Shown here: positions 52,703-62,089 of the stretch, one piece after another
Layout of the letters: each line of letters begins with the position of its first letter
Position numbering within the stretch: position 1 is the first letter of the stretch
NCBI GenBank assembly: GCA_023667165.1
Contig: JAMPAO010000002.1
Span: 1 to 64,000 of the forward strand
Source of the DNA: Ruminococcus sp.
GTDB lineage: Bacteria > Bacillota > Clostridia > Oscillospirales > Ruminococcaceae
Reading direction: 5' to 3'
DNA length: 64,000 nucleotides
Made by a program: the position numbers and the translations under genes
Notes under the pieces: model-generated
What the model was told of the DNA's origin: nothing
Databases searched by the model: none
What the model saw: only the letters and a program-made list of their open reading frames with translations

Positions 52703-53338
52703 TTATATTTCAACTCCAAGCTTTGAAAAAAGTTTCTCAAGCGACGAAAGCTCGGGGACAAGGATCATATTGCTGTCTACCTTGCTGCTTTCCGTGTTCT
52801 GATTTCCGAATATGAAGCTGTCGTCGATAAACAGCACCTTGCTGCCTATCTGGGCAAATTCCACGGCGGGAACCGCAAGTATCGCCCCTGCCATATCAAC
52901 GGTGATGGTAGGCACGGAAATATCTATTGTAAGTCCCGTCAGAGAGGATATGGCGTTTACGTATGAGCCTGCAAGGATATTTCCTATTTCCTGGATAAAG
53001 GACACGTCCATTTCGTCAAGATCGGTCAGCTCGTTTACTTCTTTGCCGAATACCGAGTGTATCATTCGCGCGGCAAAGCTGTTTTGCAGCACATAGAGCA
53101 TCATTCCCTGTATATCGCCGCGCAGGGTAACAAGCATTCCCAAAACTATATTTTCCGATCCGCCCAGATACTCTACCGTTTCATTAAATTCAAGCAGCTT
53201 TACCGACGGCACGGATATGTCGATGGAAACGTTGAGCATCTGCGAAAGGGAGTTTGCGGCGTTGCCCTGTCCAATATTTCCTATTTCCTTGAGTACGTCA
53301 AAATGCATGGGATTGAGCTGTTCCATATTATTTAACAT
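52703..53338 (-). CDS. cheC: CheY-P phosphatase CheC
   Basis: 211 aa protein of the CheC/CheX/FliY family. Both phosphatase helices are intact: DVLKEIGNIGQGNA and SFIQEIGNILAGSYVNA (the D/S-x3-E-x2-N motif). It dephosphorylates CheY-P and is controlled by CheD, whose gene follows. Ribosome site AGGAGG is 11 bases upstream of ATG 53338. Confidence 0.95.
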   Translation of the reverse strand: MLNNMEQLNPMHFDVLKEIGNIGQGNAANSLSQMLNVSIDISVPSVKLLEFNETVEYLGGSENIVLGMLVTLRGDIQGMMLYVLQNSFAARMIHSVFGKEVNELTDLDEMDVSFIQEIGNILAGSYVNAISSLTGLTIDISVPTITVDMAGAILAVPAVEFAQIGSKVLFIDDSFIFGNQNTESSKVDSNMILVPELSSLEKLFSKLGVEI

Positions 53339-53378
53339 ATTGGCATTGACCTCCTAAAGTAAAAGCAAAGCGGCGGCA

Positions 53379-54110
53379 TCACGACCTAAGATTGTTGACG
53401 GTGTTGGTCAGGTCGTCATGAAGCTTTACCATATTGATATTTAGCTGAAAGGCTCTCTGATATTCGATGACCTTTGACATCTCGTTTGCCACGCTGGTGC
53501 TTGAGGCTTCCAGATAACCCTGTTTTTTGGTTATCCTGTCGTCCGCTATGGCCTCCCCGCTGGAGCCTGTGTTTATGTAGTAGTTATCTCCGAACTGATC
53601 AAGTCCGTAGGGGTTTTCAAAACGGTAGGTGCCTATCTGAGGGATAAGCTCCTCGTATATGACCTGCATATCGTCGTTGAACGGCACGGTGATTCGGTTC
53701 CCCTCGTAATCGAGTACATAGCTTCCCTTGCTGTCGCAGAGAGTCCAGTTTCCGTTGCCGTCGGTATCGGTCATGTAGAATGCGCCGTCCTTGGTGTAGG
53801 CTACGTTGCCCGACGGAGTTTCAACGGCAAAAAAACCCTCGTCAAGGGCGGAGAAATCAAGATCTCTCTCGGTATGGCGAAGCTGAGATTGCTCAAACAT
53901 CAGATCGGTTTTGTCGATCTTTATGCCGTGTCCCGTCTGAACCTCCTCAATATTATTGTTGCGCTTGGTGTAGATAAGATCCGCAAAGGACGGGCGCGCC
54001 GCCTTGAAACCGTATGTATTGACGTTTGCAAGGTTATTGGCGGTGATATCCATGCCTATCTGATAGCTTATAACGCCCGATGAGGCGGTGAAAAAGCCTA
54101 TTCTTCCCAT
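53379..54110 (-). CDS. Flagellar hook-basal body protein (FlgG/FlhP-like)
   Basis: 243 aa rod/hook protein. N-terminal rod motif (GMDITANNLANVNTYGFKAA) and C-terminal EYQRAFQLNINMVKLHDD, the pair that forms the coiled D0 domain. It is exported by the flagellar type III apparatus. Paralogue of the gene at 54143-54901; in Bacillus the equivalents are flhO and flhP. Confidence 0.88.
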   Translation of the reverse strand: MGRIGFFTASSGVISYQIGMDITANNLANVNTYGFKAARPSFADLIYTKRNNNIEEVQTGHGIKIDKTDLMFEQSQLRHTERDLDFSALDEGFFAVETPSGNVAYTKDGAFYMTDTDGNGNWTLCDSKGSYVLDYEGNRITVPFNDDMQVIYEELIPQIGTYRFENPYGLDQFGDNYYINTGSSGEAIADDRITKKQGYLEASSTSVANEMSKVIEYQRAFQLNINMVKLHDDLTNTVNNLRS

Positions 54111-54142
54111 TATTGCATCACATTCCTTTCAAAGGAGTTTTA

Positions 54143-54901
54143 TCAGTTTATTCTCATTAAATTATTTGCTGCGATCTGATTTACCGAGTTGATGATCTGA
54201 AGCGCCTGCGAATTGGCTCTGAATATGGCGTTGGCGTCCATTGCCTTTGTCATTTCCTGAGCTATGTTTACATTGGAGCGCTCAAACCACCCCTGCCTTA
54301 CGCGGTAGACCATATCCTCGGGGATATTTCCCCATCCCAGATCCTCATAGGGACGGAACATATTGGTGTCGATCTTTTCAACGTCGGCTTCGTCCTCAAC
54401 GAATGTAAGGGCAAGCTGTATCTGCCTGCCGTCGTCCACTGTTATAAGTCCTTCCTCGCTGACGGAAAAATCGGCTGTGCCGAGATATATGGGATCTCCG
54501 TTGTCGTCGATTATCCTGCCCGCTGTGCCGAGCTCCAGATAACCCTCGTCGTCTATATTGAACTGCCCGTTTTTGGTAAGAAGTATCTCTCCGTTTGTTC
54601 GCTTCTGCACATTGAAATACACCGAACCCATTATCGCCATATCAAGGCGGGAAAGAGTCTGCTCAAAAGTGCCGGAATCAAGGTCGGTATAAGTTTCCAT
54701 TATGGTGCGGTAGCTTATATTGCCGGTTTGGCTTCTTTTTCCTCTGTAAAGCAAAAGCAGCTTTTCCTCAAAGGTGGTGGGGATAGCCGTATCCGCTTTA
54801 TAGCCGGCGGTGCTTGTATTGGAAAGGTTATTTGTAATGACATTGAGGATACGCTCCTCGTTTATCATTCCGTTGGCGGACGTATAATAGCCTCTTAGCA
54901 T
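54143..54901 (-). CDS. Flagellar hook-basal body protein (FlgF/FlhO-like)
   Basis: 252 aa. N-terminal MINEERILNVITNNLSNTST and C-terminal ANSQALQIINSVNQIAANNL mark a rod-type protein. Transcribed first of the rod pair, with a separate sigma-A-type promoter at 54946-54974 after fliA. Confidence 0.88.
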   Translation of the reverse strand: MLRGYYTSANGMINEERILNVITNNLSNTSTAGYKADTAIPTTFEEKLLLLYRGKRSQTGNISYRTIMETYTDLDSGTFEQTLSRLDMAIMGSVYFNVQKRTNGEILLTKNGQFNIDDEGYLELGTAGRIIDDNGDPIYLGTADFSVSEEGLITVDDGRQIQLALTFVEDEADVEKIDTNMFRPYEDLGWGNIPEDMVYRVRQGWFERSNVNIAQEMTKAMDANAIFRANSQALQIINSVNQIAANNLMRIN

Positions 54902-54945
54902 TTGTTCTCCTCCTTAATCGGGATCCAAATTTATATCCGGTAAAT

Positions 54946-54974
54946 ATTATATCATATTTTGCGGAAAATTTCAA
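54946..54974 (-). promoter_or_regulatory. Sigma-A promoter of the rod/cheC/cheD unit
   Basis: Minus-strand TTGAAA (54969-54974), 17 bases, TATAAT (54946-54951). No sigma-28 type (TAAA-N15-GCCGATAA) box is visible here. Confidence 0.78.
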
Positions 54975-55012
54975 GACATATATTGCAAATTTGAGAGCGT
55001 TTTCCGTAATTT

Positions 55013-55795
55013 TTACTCCTCCGACATATATTCCTCCAAATATTCCCTCAGCCTTTTCGACGCCTTTGAATGTATCTGGCAAACTCTCGATTCGGAGATA
55101 TCCAGCACGGCGGCGATCTCGGAATATTTCAGCTTTTCGTAATAATAGAGAGTAATTACGGTGCGTTCCTTTTCGTTCAGCTTTTTTACAGCCTGCGCAA
55201 GCACGGTCTTGCGTTCCTCCAGAAGGATATTATCCTCCGCTTGGCTGCTGTCGGTTATATCGAAGCCTCCGAAAACCAGCTCCTCGAAGGACAGAGCCTG
55301 CGACGCCGCCGATTTATGGGCGAGGGCGTTCATTTTTTCGGGTGATATCTTCAGATGGGCGGCGATCTCGTCGGCGGTCGGCTCCCGGTCAAGGCTGATA
55401 TACAAAGCGGAATACGCCGCGTCGTAATCTCTTGCAAACCTGCGGACGGACCGGGGAATATCGTCCATTCGTCTTATGTAGTCGATTATAGCTCCCCGTA
55501 TTTTTATGGAAGCAAACGTTTCGAACTTTACCTTTTTTTCCGGATCAAAGGACTCTACCGCCGACATAAGGGCAAGGACTGCTTCATTCGTTACATCCTC
55601 GTCGCTTGTGAAGCGTCTGAACATATTGCGGGTGGAGATGACCGCAAAGCGGACGATATGCATACAGCTCATAACTATATCATTGCGCAGAGCCTTGTCT
55701 GTTCCTCCTGTCTGCTTGTATTTTTCAAGCATGGCGGAAACGTCCGCTCGGTTTTGGACATTTTCGGGTGTATTCACATCATCACCGCCTGACAT
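55013..55795 (-). CDS. fliA: Motility sigma factor (SigD/FliA, WhiG family)
   Basis: 260 aa sigma-28-type factor for late flagellar genes. Region 2 (VKFETFASIKIRGAIIDYIR, DDIPRSVRR), region 3 and region 4 (LKYSEIAAVLDISESRVCQI) are present. The ATG at 55795 has no clear ribosome site; a GTG at 55777 lies close to AGGCGGTG and may be the real start. It lies directly after flhA, with no flhF or flhG between. Confidence 0.93.
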   Translation of the reverse strand: MSGGDDVNTPENVQNRADVSAMLEKYKQTGGTDKALRNDIVMSCMHIVRFAVISTRNMFRRFTSDEDVTNEAVLALMSAVESFDPEKKVKFETFASIKIRGAIIDYIRRMDDIPRSVRRFARDYDAAYSALYISLDREPTADEIAAHLKISPEKMNALAHKSAASQALSFEELVFGGFDITDSSQAEDNILLEERKTVLAQAVKKLNEKERTVITLYYYEKLKYSEIAAVLDISESRVCQIHSKASKRLREYLEEYMSEE

Positions 55796-55872
55796 TTATA
55801 TAATAGACCGCGCAAAAGAGGCAAATAATAAAGGTATCCCAAGCCAAAGACTTGAAACCGTCCGTTGTTTTC

Positions 55873-57951
55873 TTACAGGCTTATATTGCCCACTGCCTGT
55901 ATCTGCACGGAATTGTCTATCTCATTAAAGGAAAGCACGGTTATATTCTGTATAAACTGGTCGATGAGCTTTTTGAAATATATGCGCACTATGGGAGAGG
56001 TAAGCACTATGGGCATGGGAACAACGTCCCTTATCTTCTCTATCTGCGCATTCAGAGAGGCGACTATTGCCTGTATGGACTGAGGATCGAGCGCAAGATA
56101 CGCGCCCTGCTCGGATTTCTTTACCGACGCTACGATCTTGTTTTCCGTTTCCGTATCCAAGGTTATGACCCTTATCTGACCGCCGTCGGAAAAACGGTGG
56201 GTTATCGTCCTTTTCAGCGCCTGACGTACATATTCGTTGGTTATGTCGAGATCCTTCATATTGTGCTGATTATCCGCAAGAGTTTCAAGTATGGTCTGGA
56301 GATCCCTTATGGGGATATTTTCCTTGAGCAGCATACACAGCTCTTTTTGCAGATATGCCACGGGTACTACGGAGGGAACGATATCCTCCACTACGGATGG
56401 GTTTGTTTCCTTCAGCTTGTCAAGCATGGTCTTTACGTCCTGCCTGCTCAGCAGCTCATGGGCGTGATTTTTTATTATTTCAGAAAGGTGGGTTATCATT
56501 ACGGATGTGGGATCTATAAGCGTATAGCCTGCGATTTCCGCTTTGAGCTTGTTTTCCTCGCTTATCCATTTGGCAGGTATCTTGAACGCCGGTTCTATGG
56601 TGTCGATACCGTCTACCTCACGCATTATGCTTCCGTTGTCAAGAGCCAGGTAGTGATCCATAAGTATCTCGCCGTCCGCCACGGTTTCGCCCTTTATCTT
56701 TATGACGTACTGATTGGGGTTGATATGCTGATTGTCCCGCATTCTCACCGAGGGGAAAACCATTCCCATATCTACCGCGAACTGCTTTCTGAATATAACG
56801 ACACGCTCAATGAACGTACCTCCCGCCGCTTCATCGGCAAGCGGGATAAGGGAATATCCGAATTCCATTTCGATAGGCTCCACGCTCAGCAGCTTATAAA
56901 CGTTGTCGATGTCTTTATAGTATTCCATTTCGGAAATGGCGTCTTGATTTTCCGCCATCTCCCTTACGGCGTCCTCATGCTCGGCTGCCGCCGTTGCCGC
57001 GGTCATGCTTCTTGAAAGGCCTATTCCCAATGCCACCAGCGCCGCTCCGAGTATGAACAGGGTAAGTGTGGGGAATCCCGGGATAAGTCCCATGATGAAC
57101 ATTACCGCTCCGACTATGATGGGAACTGTCGGCTGAGCGGTGAACTGTCCTATAACATCGTCGTTGAGGGATTCCTCCGACGCTGCGCGGGTAACTATCA
57201 TACCCATTGCCACGGATATGAGCAGGGATGGTATCTGTGAGCATAAACCGTCGCCTACGGTGGAGATGGAGTAGGTCTGGAGCACTGTCATAAATTCCAT
57301 GCCGTTAAAGGCAAGACCCATTATCGCTCCGCCCAGCAGATTTACGATAGCCGCTACTATGGAGAATGTGGCGTCACCCTTTACAAACTTGGCGGCACCG
57401 TCCATTGCTCCGAAGAAATCCGATTCCCGCTGTATCTTTTCACGTCTGCGCTTGGCTTCCTGGTCGTCTATTATTCCCTGATTAAGGTCGGCGTCGATCG
57501 CCATCTGCTTACCGGGCATTGCGTCCAGTGTAAAACGGGCTGTTACCTCCGCTACACGCTCGGCGCCCTTGGTGATGACCACCATCTGCACTACCGTGAT
57601 GAGTATGAACACGATAAATCCGACTACGGCGTTTCCCTGCATGACGAACGTGCCGAACGCCTTGACTATCTCGCCCGCATAACCCTGTCTGAGAAGTATG
57701 GAACGGGTCGAGGAGATGTTAAGACCCAATCTGAAAACCGTGGTTATCAGCAGCAGGGACGGAAAGATGGAAAATTCCAATGATTCCTTGATATACATGG
57801 TCGTTACCAGCACATACACCGACAGGGCGATATTGACCGCGAACAGCAGATCGAGCAGCCATGTGGGCAGCGGGATAACTATCAGAAATATGGCAACGAT
57901 GACAAATACCGTTACAAAGTTTTTGCTTACGACTTTTTTTAAGAAATCCAC
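55873..57951 (-). CDS. flhA: Flagellar export gate protein FlhA
   Basis: 692 aa. N-terminal eight-helix membrane domain with the FHIPEP-type conserved loop (GKQMAIDADLNQGIIDDQEA) and cytosolic C-terminal docking domain. Forms the nonameric export gate with FlhB and FliPQR. Follows flhB. Confidence 0.96.
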   Translation of the reverse strand: MDFLKKVVSKNFVTVFVIVAIFLIVIPLPTWLLDLLFAVNIALSVYVLVTTMYIKESLEFSIFPSLLLITTVFRLGLNISSTRSILLRQGYAGEIVKAFGTFVMQGNAVVGFIVFILITVVQMVVITKGAERVAEVTARFTLDAMPGKQMAIDADLNQGIIDDQEAKRRREKIQRESDFFGAMDGAAKFVKGDATFSIVAAIVNLLGGAIMGLAFNGMEFMTVLQTYSISTVGDGLCSQIPSLLISVAMGMIVTRAASEESLNDDVIGQFTAQPTVPIIVGAVMFIMGLIPGFPTLTLFILGAALVALGIGLSRSMTAATAAAEHEDAVREMAENQDAISEMEYYKDIDNVYKLLSVEPIEMEFGYSLIPLADEAAGGTFIERVVIFRKQFAVDMGMVFPSVRMRDNQHINPNQYVIKIKGETVADGEILMDHYLALDNGSIMREVDGIDTIEPAFKIPAKWISEENKLKAEIAGYTLIDPTSVMITHLSEIIKNHAHELLSRQDVKTMLDKLKETNPSVVEDIVPSVVPVAYLQKELCMLLKENIPIRDLQTILETLADNQHNMKDLDITNEYVRQALKRTITHRFSDGGQIRVITLDTETENKIVASVKKSEQGAYLALDPQSIQAIVASLNAQIEKIRDVVPMPIVLTSPIVRIYFKKLIDQFIQNITVLSFNEIDNSVQIQAVGNISL

Positions 57952-57994
57952 TTAGGTACTGTCACCTCTTGCTTTTTAAGGATAACCGTACAAC

Positions 57995-59128
57995 TTAATA
58001 ATTGTACGGGGTATTGGTATTCTGCCCCAGCAGCTTTTGGGGTATGGGTTTTTTCTTCAGATTATACACAAACCAGAGAACATCCGCCACTGCCTGGTAA
58101 AACTCCGGAGCTATTTCCCTGCCAACCTCCGTTTTTTCGTAAAGGCTTCTTGCAAGGGGTTTGTTCTCCACGGAGGGGACGCCGTTGTCAGCCGCCACGT
58201 CGACGATACGCAGCGCGGCTACGTCCTTGCCCTTGGCAACGACCTCGGGGGCGGAATTTTTATCGGGATCGTATTTTACCGCTACGGCAAAGTGGGTAGG
58301 GTTACGGATAACAACGTCTGCTCCTGGCACTTCCTGCATCATTCGCTGACTTGCCATTTGCTGCTGTATGGCGCGGCGTTTTCCTTTGATCTTGGGATCG
58401 CCCTCCATTTGCTTATATTCGTCCTTTACCTCCTGCTTTGTCATTTTAAGATCGTTTTCGTAGCTGTAACGCTGGAAAAGGAAATCCACCGCCGCAACGG
58501 CAACGAATACTATGCCTATGGTCATGACTATGGAGAATATTGACTTGGCGATATACATAACGCCTACTATAGGCTCGGTCATAAGAAGCCTCGATATTTC
58601 GTCCAAACTTCCTGCGATCTCGCTGTATACTACGGCTACAAGAATTACCATCTTGAGTACGGATTTTGCAAGTTCAAAAACGGACTTCAAAGAGAACATT
58701 CTCTTTATTCCGTTGATCGGGTTCATTTTATCCAGCTTGAATTTCAGATTTTCAAAGGATACGAGAAATTTTGTCTGGATACCCGTGGAAAACACGGCTG
58801 CCGCAAAGGATACCGCAAGTATCGCTCCGCAGCTTATGAAGAACGCTCCTGCCATGCTTATGACAAGAGTCCTTGCGAAATTTTCGGTGCCTATGATATT
58901 TACATCGCCTATTCCCTCCCCTGCCATGGAGAGGTATCTTACCATGTAATTTTTAAGAGTGGTATATGCAAGCTCCGCCGTTATCCGCAGGGTAAAAAAG
59001 GATAGGAACAGGGACACGACTATGGCGATATCCTGGCTTTTGAGCACCTGTCCCTTTTTTCTTGCGTCCTGCCGCTTTTTGGCGGTGGCTTCTTCGGTTT
59101 TTTCCTCGCCGTTTTCGTTCTCCGCCAC
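57995..59128 (-). CDS. flhB: Flagellar export protein FlhB
   Basis: 377 aa. Basic N terminus (EKTEEATAKKRQDARKKGQV), four transmembrane helices, and the autocleavage motif NPTH (VIRNPTHFAVAVKYDP). Sets export specificity, switching from rod/hook to filament substrates. Confidence 0.96.
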   Translation of the reverse strand: MAENENGEEKTEEATAKKRQDARKKGQVLKSQDIAIVVSLFLSFFTLRITAELAYTTLKNYMVRYLSMAGEGIGDVNIIGTENFARTLVISMAGAFFISCGAILAVSFAAAVFSTGIQTKFLVSFENLKFKLDKMNPINGIKRMFSLKSVFELAKSVLKMVILVAVVYSEIAGSLDEISRLLMTEPIVGVMYIAKSIFSIVMTIGIVFVAVAAVDFLFQRYSYENDLKMTKQEVKDEYKQMEGDPKIKGKRRAIQQQMASQRMMQEVPGADVVIRNPTHFAVAVKYDPDKNSAPEVVAKGKDVAALRIVDVAADNGVPSVENKPLARSLYEKTEVGREIAPEFYQAVADVLWFVYNLKKKPIPQKLLGQNTNTPYNY

Positions 59129-59159
59129 TTGTGACCACCTGCCTTTTCAGGTTGGATTT

Positions 59160-59948
59160 TTATTCCGTGAGAAATATTATGGGCAGTATCTCACGGCAGG
59201 TGTTGAGCATTTTTGCTATATATTCCGCGATAAACTCTCCTAAGGGGGAGGTTATCGCAAAAAGCACGATAAAGCCGAAAACCATTTTCAACTGGATATT
59301 GACTACCATTATCTGCACCTGCGGCACAGCTTTCATCAGCACGCCCACGCAGAATTCCACTATAAGCTCCGCCGCTATTACGGGCATTGCAAGCTGCATC
59401 ATCAGCACAAATATGTGAGCAAACATCTCGGTGATCGTCCAGCCAAGATCGGCGTTTACATATCCGGAACAGAGGGGTATGACCTCGAAGCTGTCCACGA
59501 ATATCTGTATAAGCGTTAAATGAGCGTTAGACGCGAAAAAGTACAGATATGTGATATAGCCCGCATAAGAGCCGAACATGGACATCTGTATGCTTGTTGA
59601 CGGGTCGAACACCTTTGCCATGCCAAGTCCCGCCTGAGCGTCCATTACATCGCCCGCAACATATATCATATAGACGAAAAGATCGCACACAAAACCCAGT
59701 ACCAGACCTATAAGCAGCTCTCTTGCGATACACAGGACATATTCGCCCATGGTGCTGCCCATATCGGCAGGCTCCGGATCCATTGCAAGCGCAACCGTAA
59801 CCGACAGCAGCAAAGCTATGCCGACCTTCATTCTTACGGGGACGTTGCGCCTCGAAAGCATGGGGTTGAAAGCAAATACACCCAGTATCCTTGCAAAGAT
59901 CAGCAGCTTTGTATCGAAATTGTCCAACAGCAGTTCCCAGAAATCCAT
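59160..59948 (-). CDS. fliR: Flagellar export gate protein FliR
   Basis: 262 aa six-helix membrane protein, FliR family (FARILGVFAFNPMLSRRNVP; LLIGLVLGFVCDLFVYM). Between fliQ and flhB in the usual order. Confidence 0.95.
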   Translation of the reverse strand: MDFWELLLDNFDTKLLIFARILGVFAFNPMLSRRNVPVRMKVGIALLLSVTVALAMDPEPADMGSTMGEYVLCIARELLIGLVLGFVCDLFVYMIYVAGDVMDAQAGLGMAKVFDPSTSIQMSMFGSYAGYITYLYFFASNAHLTLIQIFVDSFEVIPLCSGYVNADLGWTITEMFAHIFVLMMQLAMPVIAAELIVEFCVGVLMKAVPQVQIMVVNIQLKMVFGFIVLFAITSPLGEFIAEYIAKMLNTCREILPIIFLTE

Positions 59949-59963
59949 ATAAAGCCTCCGTTA

Positions 59964-60248
59964 TCAACCCGATACGGTCTGAGTGCTGATACGCTCGATA
60001 AGCTCCATTATTTCCGACATAAAGGTTTGAGTGCTTGCTATATAAAAGGACGCAAGTATCAGCAGCAGCAGAGCGATGGTCAGCACCTTCGGCACAAAGC
60101 TCAAGGTCTGCTCATGTATCTGCGTTGCCGCCTGTATTATCGCGATGACAAGACCTACCAGCATACTTATGATAAGCAGCGGCCCCGCCAGCTTGAATGT
60201 AAGTATCATGGCGTCCTTGAATATCTGTATTACCAGATCCTCGTTCAT
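59964..60248 (-). CDS. fliQ: Flagellar export gate protein FliQ
   Basis: 94 aa with two transmembrane helices (KLAGPLLIISMLVGLVIAII, VLTIALLLLILASFYI) and QAATQIHEQTLSFVPK, the FliQ signature. Confidence 0.95.
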   Translation of the reverse strand: MNEDLVIQIFKDAMILTFKLAGPLLIISMLVGLVIAIIQAATQIHEQTLSFVPKVLTIALLLLILASFYIASTQTFMSEIMELIERISTQTVSG

Positions 60249-60266
60249 CTGCCTCTAACACCTCCG

Positions 60267-61241
60267 CTATAGGTTAAATCCCGATACCAGACTGCCCGCA
60301 AGGAGCTGCCAGCCGTCCGCCAGCACGAACATCAGTATCTTAAAGGGCATTGACACCGTCGACGGGGGCATCATCATCATACCCATTGACATGAGCACCG
60401 AAGATACCACAAGGTCGATGACAAGGAAAGGTATAAACAGCAGAAAGCCGATCTGAAAGCCTATTTTTATCTCGCTGAGCATAAACGCGGGAGCCGCAAG
60501 ACGAAACGGTATTATTTCCGCGAACTCCTCGGCGGTTTCGGCGGAGTAATCCTCTCCCGAAAGGTTTATAAAGAATGCCATCGTTTCGTTGGAGGTGTTT
60601 CTGAGCATCCACTGCTTCAGCGGCACGGACGCCGCCTGAACCGCCTCTATGGAGGTATACTCTCCGTTTTTGTACGGCACGTAAGCCGCCTCGTTCATCT
60701 CGTCGATGACAGGCGACATTATAAAGAGCGTAAGAAAAAGCGCAAGCCCTATCATTACTTGATTAGGGGGCGTTGTCTGGACGCCCATAGCGTTTCTTAG
60801 AAGAGAAAATGCAATAATGATCCGTGTAAAACAGGTCATCATAATCAGTATTGACGGTGCAAGCGACAAAATTGTGAGAAGAATTATGATATCAATAGTG
60901 CTTGTGTTTGTGTTTACATCCAACAGATCGAGAATGCTTTCAACCTCGTCGTCCTCATCGTGGATCACCGGTTCGTTGTAAGGCAGGGTAGTATCCGGAA
61001 CAGTGACCGCCTGAGGCGGGTTGGTTGTTTGGACGGTTTCCGGGACGCTTGTGGTGAAGTTTGAGATATCCGTTTCTATAGGCGTGATAAAGGTAGTTAC
61101 TACTCCGCTTTCCTCTCCCGCGTCGTCCACCGCAAGGACGTTTGTTCCCGCAGCTCCCCACAGGAGCAGTGCAAAGCACATACCTATAACGGCTGATTTT
61201 TTCAGCCAATCCGGAAAAGATAAGCATATTTTCCTTTTCAT
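60267..61241 (-). CDS. fliP: Flagellar export gate protein FliP with long N-terminal extension
   Basis: 324 aa (332 aa from a GTG at 61265 that overlaps the fliO stop as GTGA). The core is typical FliP (LAPSILIMMTCFTRIIIAFS, NQVMIGLALFLTLFIMSP, MGMMMMPP). Between signal-like residues 9-37 and the core lies an additional segment of about 80 residues rich in Thr, Pro, Asp and Glu (PETVQTTNPPQAVTVPDTTL). Start choice is uncertain: the ATG has GGCGG 13 bases away; the GTG has AAGGA 4 bases away. Confidence 0.92.
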   Translation of the reverse strand: MKRKICLSFPDWLKKSAVIGMCFALLLWGAAGTNVLAVDDAGEESGVVTTFITPIETDISNFTTSVPETVQTTNPPQAVTVPDTTLPYNEPVIHDEDDEVESILDLLDVNTNTSTIDIIILLTILSLAPSILIMMTCFTRIIIAFSLLRNAMGVQTTPPNQVMIGLALFLTLFIMSPVIDEMNEAAYVPYKNGEYTSIEAVQAASVPLKQWMLRNTSNETMAFFINLSGEDYSAETAEEFAEIIPFRLAAPAFMLSEIKIGFQIGFLLFIPFLVIDLVVSSVLMSMGMMMMPPSTVSMPFKILMFVLADGWQLLAGSLVSGFNL

Positions 61242-61261
61242 CTGACAGATATGACCGCCTT

Positions 61262-61669
61262 TCACAGATCCTTTTTATTTTCGTCCGAGCCGCTGCTGGG
61301 AGTAATAAATTCCCCTCCCATTTTACGGATATTGTATTTCAGGCACTCCGCAAAGCTCTTTCCCTGCATCCGCTTTGCCTGCGTCTCGGGACTTCCGCTT
61401 TCTATAAGGACTATGTCCTCGTCCTCCAAACGGCACAGCATACTGATACCGCCGGGGGTTATCCCCAGCAGCAGATACTGCTCCCCTGCTTTTACCACAG
61501 CTACAGATCTGTCCTGTCCGACGCTTATGCACGAGATCATTTTCAGACCGGCGCTTGTGCCTGTACTGCCCGAAATACGTCCAAGCAGCCATTTCATCAG
61601 GAAAATTACCCCGATCATCACGGCTATCACAAGGATAAGGGCGAATATTACGGAAACGATCTCAGCCAT
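61262..61669 (-). CDS. fliO: Flagellar biosynthesis protein FliO/FliZ
   Basis: 135 aa. One N-terminal membrane helix (VSVIFALILVIAVMIGVIFL) and a small cytoplasmic domain (SVGQDRSVAVVKAGEQYLLLG). It helps assemble FliP. Overlaps fliP by GTGA if the GTG start is used. Confidence 0.88.
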   Translation of the reverse strand: MAEIVSVIFALILVIAVMIGVIFLMKWLLGRISGSTGTSAGLKMISCISVGQDRSVAVVKAGEQYLLLGITPGGISMLCRLEDEDIVLIESGSPETQAKRMQGKSFAECLKYNIRKMGGEFITPSSGSDENKKDL

Positions 61670-61720
61670 CGGACATTGCCTTTCTCATATTTGCTTGATC
61701 ATAAGGCTCTCTCAGCTTGA

Positions 61721-62083
61721 TCAGCCGAGAACCTTCTGTACGGTAGCAAGAATTCTGTCTGCCTTGAAAGGCTTTACGATAAAGTCCAGAGCGCCCAGCT
61801 TGATCGCCTCAACGACCATTGCCTCCTGTCCCATAGCGGAGCACATTACGACCTTTGCGCCGGGGTCGGACGCCTTGATATCCTTAAGAGCCTCGATACC
61901 TGTTTTGTTGGGCATGGTGATATCCATGATAACGAGGTCGGGTTTTTCGGCAGCATATGTATTGCAGGCGATCTCGCCGTCTGCTGCTTCTATAATATTG
62001 GTATAGCCGTTCTTTGTCAGGGTATCCTTGATCATCATTCGCATGAAAGCGGCGTCGTCAACGAGCATAATCTTCTTATCCAT
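61721..62083 (-). CDS. cheY: Chemotaxis response regulator CheY
   Basis: 120 aa single receiver domain. Acidic pocket (LVDDAAF), phospho-Asp D54 (LVIMDITMP), the Ser/Thr switch (MCSAMG) and K (VKPF). Phospho-CheY binds FliM/FliY. Located between fliY and fliO, the usual clostridial order. Confidence 0.95.
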   Translation of the reverse strand: MDKKIMLVDDAAFMRMMIKDTLTKNGYTNIIEAADGEIACNTYAAEKPDLVIMDITMPNKTGIEALKDIKASDPGAKVVMCSAMGQEAMVVEAIKLGALDFIVKPFKADRILATVQKVLG

Positions 62084-62089
62084 AGTAAA

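Noticed and set aside
55852..57015. 387-codon plus-strand open frame
   Set aside because: Antisense shadow of flhA with no recognisable domains or ribosome site.
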